Positions 1-9,502 of a stretch of 64,000 nucleotides of DNA are shown piece by piece; the stretch's first letter is position 1; every line of letters starts with the position of its first letter. The notes under the pieces are model-generated. The model ran no database searches. It worked only from the letters and a program-made list of their open reading frames with translations, and was not told where the DNA came from. A program made the position numbers and the translations under genes. Source of the stretch: Strobilurus pachycystidiatus (taxonomy: Eukaryota; Basidiomycota; Agaricomycetes; Agaricales; Physalacriaceae); NCBI GenBank assembly GCA_019915135.1, contig JAHLMK010000003.1, positions 558,001-622,000 of the forward strand, given 5' to 3'.

Positions 1-516
1 TGTGAACCAATCATGCCAATGGACCTGGAGGAATTGACTTGGCTGGTTGAAGCACCAGACCGACTGGTCTCCCATTCGGACCTTGTGGCCTTCCGAGCTA
101 GGCAGCTCATCAAGCACAAAGAAGATACTGTTAGACTAAGGTCAAAGGTCCTTCTGAATAAACAGAAGGCCGCTGCGAAGTTCCTAGAGGACTTCCAGAA
201 CAGTATCCCTCGCTACAAATTCAAAACTGGTGAACTAGTACTAGTAAGGAACACTAGGATTGAATCAGAAATGAATGCGAAGTTCAAGGAAAGGTTCATG
301 GGACCTTACGCGGTAGTAACAAGGACCTCGGCAGGAAACTATGTGGTCTGCGAGTTGGACGGAACAATCTACAAAGACAAGATAGCTCAGTTCCGTGTAA
401 TACCTTTTGTATCGCGACGAGATCCTATAGACCTTGGAAAACAGTTCTTTGATCGACTACACTTCATAAGTAAACCGATCACAAAGACCTTAGATGTCCT
501 TGCAAGAACTACGTAA
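1..516 (+). CDS. Gypsy pol, integrase C-terminal end (element A, 5' cut by window edge)
   Basis: This is the last 171 codons of a Ty3/gypsy polyprotein. The frame is open from base 1 and ends at a TAA at 514-516. It aligns over its full length, at roughly 80% identity by eye, with the end of the element B pol at 6040-6554. It covers the segment after the integrase catalytic core: the linker with the SHSDLVAFRARQLIKHK motif and the small beta-barrel region GELVLVRNTR to AGNYVVCELDG, which in this family binds DNA. There is no chromodomain. Only the C-terminal part can be seen, so it is unknown whether the whole polyprotein is intact. Confidence 0.9.
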   Translation, partial: CEPIMPMDLEELTWLVEAPDRLVSHSDLVAFRARQLIKHKEDTVRLRSKVLLNKQKAAAKFLEDFQNSIPRYKFKTGELVLVRNTRIESEMNAKFKERFMGPYAVVTRTSAGNYVVCELDGTIYKDKIAQFRVIPFVSRRDPIDLGKQFFDRLHFISKPITKTLDVLARTT

Positions 517-571
517 CCTTGGGCACCCAGGAATGACCTATAGCTTCAAAGGAAGCTAAGGTACCATACCA

Positions 572-615
572 GATGACGGGGACGTCATCAGAAAAGTAAA
601 GAGGGAATAGAGGGA
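572..615 (+). other. Hairpin and purine tract after pol (module 1, element A)
   Basis: An 18-nt near-palindrome, GATGACGGGGACGTCATC, lies 55 bp after the pol stop and is followed by a purine-rich run ending in GAGGGAATAGAGGGA. The same hairpin and tract follow the pol of element B at 6732-6776 almost unchanged, although the surrounding spacer differs. In gypsy elements a purine tract at this place primes plus-strand DNA synthesis, so this is a candidate polypurine tract. A second, related module sits directly before the LTR at 1471-1505. Confidence 0.5.
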
Positions 616-692
616 CATTGGTCCATTTATTCAAAGACTATAAAATTTTTTATTTTAAGACTTATTCTGTGCCCAGCTGGCTACAATAGTAG

Positions 693-1307
693 CTAAGGTA
701 GCTGTGAACTAAGGATAGAATAAGGAAGCAAGACAAGGCACGAAGCATCAGGGAAGGGGGCGTTAGACGCCTTCTTGCAGCTGCTCACCAAAGGTTGAAG
801 AATATGGGCGATGTGGTGTGTTGGCGTCTGAGGGTGAATCCCAAGAAGGTGTACCAGCATCCCTACATAGAGGCGAAGATTGAAAAGAGAACACCGCCAT
901 GTCCGTCGACACCTTGGAACCATTCGGAAAAGGTGCGAAGGTCATGGGCGACGGCCTAAAGAAAACAAGGACAGGATGAAGTCAGGATCAGGAAAAGAAC
1001 AAAGCGAAGGAGTACGCACAAGGACTCTCTCCATGATCTTGTCAACATAGCCGGTGATCTCCAGTACCACGTCGGGATTCGAGCACGCCTTCTTAAGGTC
1101 CAGACGATGAACCTTGGGAATGATGAGCGTAAGATGCATGCCGAGGTACATAAGGAAGTCGGGTGTGTTGGCAGGAGGGGCGTAGTCGAGCGCATAAGCG
1201 ACGAGACCGGCACCAAGGTCGCGCGTAGTGATCAGGTCCTTCGCGGACGGAACGTGCGGCGTTGTGGGAAGCAGTTTTGCGATGGGAGTCCAAGTTCTGG
1301 GAGCCAT
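693..1307 (-). pseudogene. Broken antisense cargo gene of element A (homologue of the gene at 11075-12581)
   Basis: The first exon starts at ATG 1307 (MAPRTWTPIAKLL) and runs to about 1038. It is clearly homologous to exon 1 of the intact gene at 11075-12581; both share VPSAK, LDLKKAC/LDIKKAC and VDKIMERVL/VDKIMEAVL. The donor is at the same place. The second exon (about 945-750) still encodes LLGIHPQTPTHHIAH, matching LLGIHPQTPSHHIAH, but its start and middle lie in different frames. Exons 3-6 are missing, so the gene is truncated as well as frameshifted. A TATA-like box (minus-strand TATAAAAG, 1355-1362) sits 48 bp before the ATG as in the intact copy. Confidence 0.7.
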
Positions 1308-1470
1308 GATAGAATAAAGGCAGAAATAAAAGGTCTGAGGACAAGTCCCAGGACCTTTTATAACGGAACGAAGTTAGGCAAAAGAGGGTCCATCGGGCGA
1401 TAGAAACCAAAAGGGGACTTCGTCACGATGGCCTGGTACCCAGGATAAAGGTTCTGAACCACCAAGGACT

Positions 1471-1505
1471 ATGTCGCGGACGACATTTCATAAGTCAAGG
1501 GGAGA
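1471..1505 (+). other. Hairpin and polypurine tract before the LTR (module 2, element A)
   Basis: ATGTCG and CGACAT flank a 4-nt loop (1471-1486) and are followed by the purine tract AAGTCAAGGGGAGA, which abuts the LTR start TGATACGCA. Element B has the same arrangement at 12744-12778. A purine tract ending exactly at the LTR border is the normal place for the plus-strand primer of an LTR retrotransposon, so this is the better candidate for the working polypurine tract. Confidence 0.6.
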
Positions 1506-3183
1506 TGATACGCAGGGTACTATTCCAGTACTAGAAACGGGGAATTTTGCGATTCCTGAACAGCCCAAAGACCTTAGGAACCTCCAGTCAAGTACTTAGG
1601 ATAGAGCACGCAGGAGTTACTGCCTTGACGCGGGCAAGCCTCCAGGACAAGGTCCAGGCGCCTTAACAAGTCCTTTAGGACAGGCGCGATTGAAACCTTC
1701 GATCACCTTCATCCGAATATCCTTATCCGCGCGTTGGATCCCTTTCAAGATCCCGTACCTTTGCGTGTACCTTGTACTACAGACGATGTGCTATAACCAT
1801 TCGCACCCAAGGAGGGTCCAAGGTCTCCAGGCGGTTCAGTTTGAGCGACCCAAGACCTGCGCACCTCAACCCAAAGACCTGGAAGGTCCCGAAATAGTTC
1901 AAGGACATCACAACCCTTTTGGGGAAACAATCTTCGGAGCTGTCAAGGACTCCGAACCGACGCCTTCCGCTATGCCGATCGATCATGATCCACGATCAAG
2001 GACCACCCCAAAAGCAGGGTGTATTACCACTTTAAGAAAGCACTCCCCTGTAGTGTCTGCGCTCGAAAGGACGTTCTTAACGATCTCCATCCAACCTATC
2101 CACAAGAAAGCAGGTGTCCGTAGGACCTTGCATCGTAAAGATACCTAAGGATCGAAGTCCTTATCGGACCTCGATCTCCTGGGCCCAAGGATTATACCAT
2201 ACCGCCAAGGTGGCGTATATGGCTAAAGGACCAAGCGGCCTGTCCGCAGTTGTTTCGACCAGGGATAGCCAATAAGAATCCAGCACTTGTATGACTCGAA
2301 AGTCCGATGTATCCGATCCTAGAATAGATGCTTACTCAGTAGGAACCCACCAGTAGTATAAAAGGGCCCAAAGGACCCATAGTTCGGTAGCTTAGAGCCC
2401 CCTCCAGTAGCCGCTAGTCAGACGCAGCCATTGTAGTGAATCTATCTCGAGTTTCGACTCATTTCTGCAAAGAACCTAAAGACCCCAAAGACCCCAAAGA
2501 CCTTTCCAAGATTTAAAGACATCAGGTGTTGCCAAGCTCCTTGAAAGACTCAAAAGAACCTTATTCCGACGTACCAAGTCGAGTACCAACGAATCTACTT
2601 GGTGTTAGAACCTTGTATTCGCAAGAAGGCCGGTTTGCAAGTGGTTCTGCCCTGCATTCACGCTATTTCGTGAAGTACTTTCCTTTGAGGAATAAGTTGA
2701 GTTTGAACGAGTGTTGTCAACGTCTGAGACACCTTTCGGAACCTTTGGTCCCGGTGCAAGACACTAGAAGTTTGGTTTAAGTGCAAGAAGGAGTCCTTAT
2801 CGTTAGCAGTCCAGTGGCGTAAAACCTGCGGTAGCGGCCTGACGATTCCAAGACAAAGTCCTTGTACACCAGAGCACTTGATAGGTAGAAGCTACATTGC
2901 CTCGCGCTGTTTAAGGTCTTCATACGTCAAGAGGTTCGGCCTACGACTTCAAGGTTTTCTTGTGTCATTTTGATCAGAATCCCTACACCCCCAAAAACAA
3001 CTCGTAGTTTAACTACAGCGATTCGGAATACATCTCTATTTCTCCATTACCCAAAAGCACCTTGTTCTCTCGAACCTTTGTGCACCCCATCTCCCTTACA
3101 AGGAGTGTTAGTTGTGATAAGGATTGATAGTGTGGTTAGACGATAGCTTCTTTTTCAGAGGTCTATTCCGAACTTGCACATCA
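1506..3183 (+). repeat. Long terminal repeat (3' LTR of element A, 1678 bp)
   Basis: The borders were set by comparison with the related LTR at 12779-14473. Both start TGATACGCA after the purine tract and both end at a TCA (TTGCACATCA here, CGTGCATATCA there), giving near-inverted ends of the TG...CA type. The two LTRs align along their length, roughly 75-80% identical by eye in the best stretches, and differ by only 17 bp in total length. No long reading frame is present. Homology continues to 3183 and then stops: pol coding follows here, copia sequence follows in the other copy. Confidence 0.75.
2269..2364 (+). promoter_or_regulatory. LTR promoter: CCAAT box and TATA box
   Basis: CCAAT at 2269-2273, inside the conserved string AGGGATAGCCAAT, is followed about 85 bp later by TATAAAAG at 2357-2364. 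The other LTR has both elements at the same spacing (13559-13563 and 13647-13654). Downstream of the TATA box a block beginning GGTAGCTTAG is well conserved between the LTRs and is a likely start of the R region. The transcription start itself cannot be fixed from sequence alone. Confidence 0.55.
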
Positions 3184-6100
3184 GCGTGTTCGCCGGGAAA
3201 AAGTATAAACCGATGGCGCTGAAAACCAAAGCCCATCTGGGGACTCTACCCGAAGAATTCAGGATCAAACGACATATCAAAGGCGATCCTCTAGCAGGAA
3301 TGCCTGAACTCAGTCCAGATCCCCCGCCCTTCGTACCAACTGGAAGGTATACTGCGGAAAGACGTGAACAACTACAAGCGGACCACCCTGGAGATTTTCT
3401 GACTTCGGTGGAAAGACGAATTGTAGACCAACTTATGTGTGGACAGAATGCGGGATTCGCCTGGGAGGAAATGGAAAAAGGACATTTTGACCCAGAGTAC
3501 TTTCCACCTGTCGATATACCCGTTATTCCACATACTCCGTGGGTGTTAAGAAACATACCTATACCCCCAGGAATCTACGATGAAGTCTGTAAGATAATCA
3601 AGCACAAACTAGACTCAGGCGTATATGAACCTTCAAACTCTTCATATCGCTCAAGGTGGTTCTGTGTAGTGAAAAAGGATGGCAAGAAACTCCGTTTGGT
3701 ACATAGCTTGGAACCTCTTAACGCGGTAACCATCGCACATTCGGGGTTGCCTCCTGCTACAGAGGAGTTAGCTGAAGCGTTCGCAGGAAGAGCCTGTGGA
3801 GGTACACTGGACTTGTATGTCGGGTACGATGAACGGCTACTGGCCACTGCCTCTCGCGATATGACTACCTTCTCAACACCTTACGGTGCTTTACGATTAA
3901 AGACTTTACCTATGGGATGGACCAATTCGGTTCCGATATTTCACGACGACGTTACAACCATTCTAATGGATGAAATACCGGCGTTCACAAGACCTTACAT
4001 CGATGATGTACCTGTCCGTGGTCCAGCCACTAGATATGTACAGCCGGATGGAAGTTATGAAACGCTTCCGGGGCATCCAGAAGTTAGGCGCTTTGTCTGG
4101 GAACACCTTCTAAATATGAATCGTATTATACAACGAATGAAATATGCCGGAGGTACCTTTTCTGGACATAAAGCCATCATATGTGCGGAAGAAATAGTAG
4201 TCGTAGGACATGTCTGCACTTATGAAGGAAGGAAACCGGCAGAAGAAAGAGTTAAGGTGATTTCTGATTGGCCACCTTGTAAGGCACTGACCGAAGTTAG
4301 AGCTTTCCTAGGGACCGCGGGGATCTTCAGGGCCTTCGTGAAAGACTACTCAAAGAAAGCCTTACCTCTTACCCGGTTGACTAAGGACATAACGAAGTTT
4401 CAATGGACGGATATTGAACAAGCTAGTATGGACCTCCTCAAGGAAGCAGTTAGGACTTGTCCGATGCTAAAACCCTTGAATTACGAATGGTCAACTCCGA
4501 TCACCTTGTCGGTAGATACTTCTTACCAAGCGGTAGGATATTACCTATCCCAAGTAGATCCGGATGACCCAAAGAAAAGGTACTATGCCAAGTTCATGTC
4601 CTTAACGCTCAACGACCGAGAAGCCAGGTACTCCCAAGCGAAGAGGGAATTGTTTGGTCTGTTCCGGGCATTGTCCGCGTGTAAGTACTATCTCCTAGGT
4701 TGTAGAAAACTAGAGATTGAAACAGATGCTAAGTACATCAAAGGGATGCTGTCGAATATTGACTCCCTAGCCAATGCCAACCTACAAAGATGGGCAGAGG
4801 AGATTTTGATGTACCATTTCAAGCTTATACACGTACCAGGAAAAGTCCATGGTCCAGACGGTCTTAGCCGCCGTCCTGCTTCGGAGAACGACGAAGTAAT
4901 ACCCAGACCCGCTCAAGGGGATGAGGACGATCGAATCAATAGCTTTGAATATCAAGAACCTGAGGACCTTCCGACCGAAGACAAACCTCGGGAGTTTGAG
5001 ACATTCAGATATGATATCGATACTAGGGGAGGCTACAGCCAGGAAATAGCTAGAAGTCCCTTGCCAAAGCATATGAAAGTATCTAAGGCAATTAGGACCT
5101 CCGCGCTAACTGGTATCAAGGACATTGAGGAGTGGATGGAGATCGAGGAGTTCCCTAGCTTAGTAAAGAGTAAGCGAGAACGCCTTTGGGAAAGTAGGTT
5201 GCCAGATCTCCAGCCACACTTGGTCGGGAGTAAAGTCCAGAAGGATGAAGACTTCGAAAGATGGAGTCAGGACTTTTCAATCAGACACGAGAAACTATAT
5301 AGGTCTCACTTAGATGGAAATCTCCGCCGTGTACTCCTACCGAAGGAAAGGATTCCGATTTGTAAAGCTATGCATGACAGAGCTGGTCATAAAGGTCAGT
5401 ACTCGGTGCTTCAGCTACTTACCAAACGGTTCTGGTGGCCAGGGATGGAGGTAGACATACGGTGGTATGTGCGATCTTGCCTTATATGTCAAAAGCGACA
5501 GAAACGAAACATAAAGATAGCGCCAACCATCACCTCTACACCTGGGATATTCGAGAGGGCCTACATAGATACCTTCCGAATGCCCAAGGCCGGGGAACAT
5601 TCAGCCAAAAAGAAACAACCATCCAAGTGGGCTGGGTTCAACGCTGTTACCGTAGCAAGGTGTGGTCTGACAGGTTGGCCAGAAGCCAAAGCTCTCCGAG
5701 ATGAAACAGCGGAAACACTGGGAGAATGGATCTTTGAGGACATTCTCTGCCGCTGGGGCTGCATCAAGGAGATTGTAACGGACAATGGCCCAGCTATCAA
5801 GAAAGCCCTTAGACACATAGAGGAGAAATATGGCATCACGGGTATCCTGATTACCGCCTATAACAAACAGGCAAATGGTAAAGTCGAAAGAGGACATTGG
5901 GATATTCGCCAGTCACTCTTTAAGGTGTGTAAAGGAAATCCGGAACATTGGCCGGAGTATCTACACGAAGTCCTATGGGCAGAACGAATCACTATCAAAA
6001 GGAGTATAGGAACTTCTCCCTTCCATGCTGTAACGGGCTGTGAACCTATAATGCCTATGGACCTGGTGGAGATTACTTGGCTGGTGGACATGCCAGATCA

Positions 6101-6554
6101 CCTTGTATCGCACTCGGATTTGGTTGCACTCCGAGCAAGGCAGTTAATAAAACACAAAGGCGATACGGCAAGGTTAAAGTCTAAAGTCCTTCTGAACAAG
6201 CAGAAGGCAGCGGAGAAGTTCATGGAGGAATTCAACAACAGCATTCCGCGTTATGTATTCGAAACAGGTGAATTAGTGTTAGTACGAAACACCCGGATTG
6301 AAGCCGAAATGAACGCCAAGTTCAAAGAACGCTTTATGGGACCTTTTGCGGTGGTTTCCAGGACATCCGCAGGGAATTATGTGGTATGTGAGCTGGATGG
6401 CACCATCTGGAGGGATAAGATAGCTCAATTTCGAGTAATCCCCTTCGTAGCCAGAAGGGACCCTATTGCTTTAGGAGAAACGTTCTTCTCTAGGCTTAGG
6501 CGTATCAGTCGCGGAGTCGGAAAAGCGTTGGATATGATTGCGAAAACTACTTAG
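3184..6554 (+). CDS. Ty3/gypsy pol: reverse transcriptase, RNase H, integrase (5' part lost to insertion)
   Basis: One open frame of about 1,120 codons. The N-terminal stretch (GTLPEEFRI to PWVLRNIPIP) is the conserved linker before the reverse transcriptase in this basidiomycete family. RT motifs are intact: GTLDLYVGYDE and the catalytic YIDD (3996-4007) in PYIDDVPVRGP. RNase H follows with acidic residues in SVDTSYQAVGYYL, AKRELFGL and IETDAKY. The integrase has an HHCC zinc site (HDRAGH ... CLICQKRQ, 5370-5500) and a complete D-D-E core: YIDTF (near 5565), IVTDNGPA (near 5780) and NGKVERGH (near 5885). There is no chromodomain. Gag and aspartic protease are absent because coding sequence begins directly after the LTR of element A; no ATG fits the start. 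Catalytically the enzyme region looks intact, but it cannot be made as a normal polyprotein here. Confidence 0.93.
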
Positions 6555-6731
6555 ATCAAAAAGTAGTAACGAAGAGGCCGTACCAAAAAGATTTGGATGC
6601 AAATGACAGTTAAGGATGCAAGACTGGCAACAGAGGTACTCGAACCGGCGCTCGGGTTTGAAACCAAGTCCGAGGCGAGGCGCTCAGCCGTTGAGCCAGT
6701 GGTGTCCGAAATCTAGCAAGTGCTCTGGCAG

Positions 6732-6776
6732 GATGACGGGGACGTCATCAGAAAAAGTAAGAAGGGAATAGAGGGA
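6732..6776 (+). other. Hairpin and purine tract after pol (module 1, element B)
   Basis: The 18-nt hairpin GATGACGGGGACGTCATC is identical to that at 572-589 and is followed by AGAAGGGAATAGAGGGA. It lies 180 bp after the pol stop; most of the extra distance is about 100 bp not present in element A. It marks the left edge of the cargo region. Possible roles are an old or central polypurine tract, or the original end of the internal region before the cargo was gained. Confidence 0.5.
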
Positions 6777-7035
6777 CAATGGTCCCATTTATTCTAAAGA
6801 CTATAATTTCGAAATAAAAATGAAATTTTGGGCTCTAAATACGGTACATGAGACCTTCGTAACGAGGAAATGGAAAGAAAAAGGGTCATAGCCCCTTGAG
6901 ACTATGACGCACGACTCGGGCAGGGCTGTGCCCGGCTACGAACGAGAAAGCTTAAAGGTGATGAGCAACGAAGGTGATGCACGAAGCGAAGAAAAGAAGC
7001 CTGGGCAAGTCCACGCACCTTCAACCGCACCCACC
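6777..7035. other. Spacer before the sense cargo gene
   Basis: AT-rich for the first 70 bases, then mixed. It is the likely promoter and leader of the gene starting at 7036. No clear TATA box was found; ACTATAATTTCG near 6800 is weak. Confidence 0.3.
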
Positions 7036-9097
7036 ATGTCGTCGCCAACACCAGAGGTCGCCCCGGAGAACAAAGTGCGTCTCCACCAACAAGGCACAGC
7101 AGGGAGGCGAACTAACTTACCTAAAGGAGAAGTCGCCCACCCCTGCGAACGAAAAGGAGGCCTCCCCAGAGGAAGAGCGCGTCGAAAAGGCTGTCAAGGT
7201 AAGCCAGACGTGACAGGGAAAAAGAAAAAGAACGGCTAAAAACGAGTCAAAACAGGTAGACGCGCGTCCCGAGGAACTACCTGATGCAAGGCCGTTGTTC
7301 GACTATAGCGGGTTCCTCCTGAACAACCGCGTACCAGTCGGATTGCGAGCAGCAGGTATAGACCTGGCGTTAGCACAGGAGCTGTCGGCGACGCCGGAGC
7401 GTACCAGAAAGATTCTGGAGGGACATGGCTACAAGACCTACCGTGCCGATGCCGTCTTCTGGACGGAATTTCAGGATGTGCTCGAGACGCTAGACGCCGC
7501 CATCGACTCACCTCTGGAACGCGTCGAAACCGCTCTCACTCGGGCCCTCGATCAAGTGGAACTCGGTCCAAAGAATAACGAACCGCCGGCGCCTCGCTTT
7601 CTAGGTAACCCCCGCGCTCGGCCAGACATAGCCCTCGAACTCGAGGAAGACGACGCGCAAGTCGTATTTCTCGTGCCCGAGCAGCTCTGGTCCTTCGTAC
7701 CACGAACGGAGGTAGCGGAGGAATTCTGGGGTCGTCTGATCCCGGCACTCAAGGACGCCCGCACTTCCCAGCCCGTCTATTTCTCCTTCCGCCACATCCT
7801 GGACCTTCTGATTGAAGAAGTGGCGACGCTCAGCCAGCTTCAGCTTTTCACGAAAGAAGAAGCCGCGCCGGAAGCCGCCGGACGCGACGAGAAGGAGGGC
7901 GATCAGGGCGAAGACGGGGAACGTGTGGGAACGCCGCTGCGAACGATGCAGGATTTGGCCGCCGAGGAAGGCAGTGACCAGGAAGAAGACGAGCTGGCAA
8001 CGAGATCCCCCACACCTGTAGCCACGCAGCCCCGTCCCCAACCAAAGCCCCACTCACCAGCCAAAACCATGAAGGCAGTGGAAGTCCCCGCCGCCAAACG
8101 ACACATGGCGAAGAAAGGGCTTGGGCCCAAGACAGTTTACAAGTACGTGGTTAAACGATTCGTGGCGCCGTTATACCCTCCTAACACCCGAATCAGGCCC
8201 AAAGTCATCGCCAAGGTCGAACCACGAGACAAGGAACCTTCGGAGGTCGAGGAGGACGCCGAAGGAGAAACCGAGGCCGAAGAAGGAACGATGGACGCCT
8301 CCAGCAAAATGACCAGGCGTGTTCCCCTGTACGACGACGACGCACACTGTCTCGCCTGTGAGCAGCGAAGCGTCGTATGCACATTCAACCGGATGCGCTC
8401 GAGCGACCGCGGGAACAAGACCAGCTGCGACCAATGTTCCCTGAGTCGGGGGATCTACGGTCCGTGCCTGCTCGTCTGGGACCGGGAGCCAAAGGCGCCA
8501 ACTTGGATGAGTCTCGATGGGCGTCTTCGGGCCAAGTTGCAGAAACTGGCGCAGCCGCTGGTCAGCGACAAGAAGATCTCGAGCGCGCGTTATGTCTACC
8601 CTGCGCGTCGAGGAACGGCCGTCAAGTCGGAAGTGCAGGAGAAGAAAGAGGCAACGGCGCAGTCAAAGAAGCGTCGGAGAGATGTCGAGGAAGATAGCGA
8701 GGTCGAGGTGGTCGAACCCCCGAAGAAGAAGGAGAAGGGGAAGGCCAAGGCGAAACGAGCCCCGACCCCGGTACCGGAGGACGACGACGACGATGAACTC
8801 GAGGAGATCGAAGCCCCGCGCGCACGCCGAGAGTCGACGCGTCGCGTCTCTCTCATGTCGCCCCTCCGCCTCGTCACGGAGAAAGAGAAGGCTGAGCAGG
8901 ACAAGAAGCGAAGGGCCGCCAACGCCGGCGAAGGATCTTCGCGCCACACCGTCGCGCCCACCTCATCCGCGCGCGACTTCCTCCCCTCGATGGATCAACA
9001 AGAAGTCACCGACCGGGTCAACCTGATCCTGTCGTGGTACTTCACGTTGCCGCCCACCGCGCAGAAGAAAGTCAGGGAGATCATTGGCAAGAAGTAG
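7036..9097 (+). CDS. Sense cargo gene: charged 650-aa protein with a Cys6 zinc-type motif
   Basis: The proposed exons are 7036-7074, 7127-7198 and 7256-9097. All junctions are GT...AG, the phase is preserved, and both introns (52 and 57 nt) hold the only breaks in the reading frame. The start ATG sits in CCACCATGTC. The N-terminal half is ordered (FDYSGFLLNNRVPVGLRAAG onward, 7298-7860). The middle carries CX2CX6CX15CX2CX9C at residues about 402-441 (CLACEQ ... CDQC ... GPC), close to a fungal Zn2Cys6 cluster but with longer loops. The C-terminal half is lysine/arginine- and acid-rich (KKRRRD, DDDDDEL, KKKEKGKAKAK) and suggests a nuclear protein. I do not recognise the whole family. It could be a captured transcription-factor-like gene or an accessory protein of the element. 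An AATAAA lies near 9207. Confidence 0.7.
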
Positions 9098-9502
9098 GAC
9101 TTCGTCGCGGGCAGTTTCCCCTTCGCCGCCGCCGCCTGGCTTTCTTAGAACAATTTACGAACATTTTATCTACATGTACATCTACCGCACGCACCCGCCC
9201 GACAAAAATAAAATCCGCTTTTCATTAAAAACAAGTGGGATTTTTATTTGAAGAAAGAAAAGAACCTCGAGACCTAAGGTGCTAAGGCAAAAACGCCTTA
9301 AAAGGCCAAGTCCAGGCAGGGCAAACTTCTCAAAAGTCAAGAGGAGTTTCGAATAAAGTGTAAGGGAAATACAAGCGTGTATAAAAGCGAACTAAGGAGA
9401 AATTCTATAGGACCTGGCTAAGTAGACTAAACGACTAAGGTCTTTTATAGACTAAGGTGGTTAGACTTAGACGAGTAAAGGAGTTTCTATGAGGAAATAA
9501 GA
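9098..9502. other. Spacer between convergent cargo genes
   Basis: Contains the 3' flank of the sense gene (AATAAA near 9207) and of the antisense gene ending at 9503. It is purine-rich with no open frame worth reporting. Confidence 0.4.

Larger units (their letters stand above)
1..3183 (+). mobile_element. Ty3/gypsy element A, 3' part with 3' LTR
   Basis: The left edge of the window cuts this element inside pol. From left to right it holds the integrase C-terminus (to 516), a hairpin plus purine tract (572-615), a broken antisense gene (693-1307), a second hairpin plus purine tract (1471-1505) and an LTR (1506-3183). The same order occurs in element B, which shows the family relationship. 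The LTR is followed at once by an open pol frame with no primer site or gag. I therefore infer that A inserted into the pol of B, and that 3184-3188 (GCGTG) is one half of A's target duplication. The other half would lie left of the window. Confidence 0.7.

Noticed and set aside
2526..2780. 84-codon frame inside the LTR
   Set aside because: The matching stretch in the other LTR (13830-14080) has stops and indels; it is non-coding LTR sequence.
3174..3183. Translation start of pol at 3174
   Set aside because: The codon is TTG, and these bases belong to the LTR of element A; coding sequence of element B begins at 3184.
6640..6720. Possible tRNA gene on the minus strand
   Set aside because: A- and B-box-like strings exist, but the T stem (GCCGG against ACCTC) and the acceptor stem do not pair, so it is not reported as a tRNA.
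7601..8053. 150-codon minus-strand frame opposite the sense cargo gene
   Set aside because: Shadow frame on the antisense strand with no splice or promoter support.
8517..9026. 169-codon second frame in the sense cargo gene
   Set aside because: An overlapping shadow of the Lys/Arg-rich and Glu-rich main frame; low complexity.
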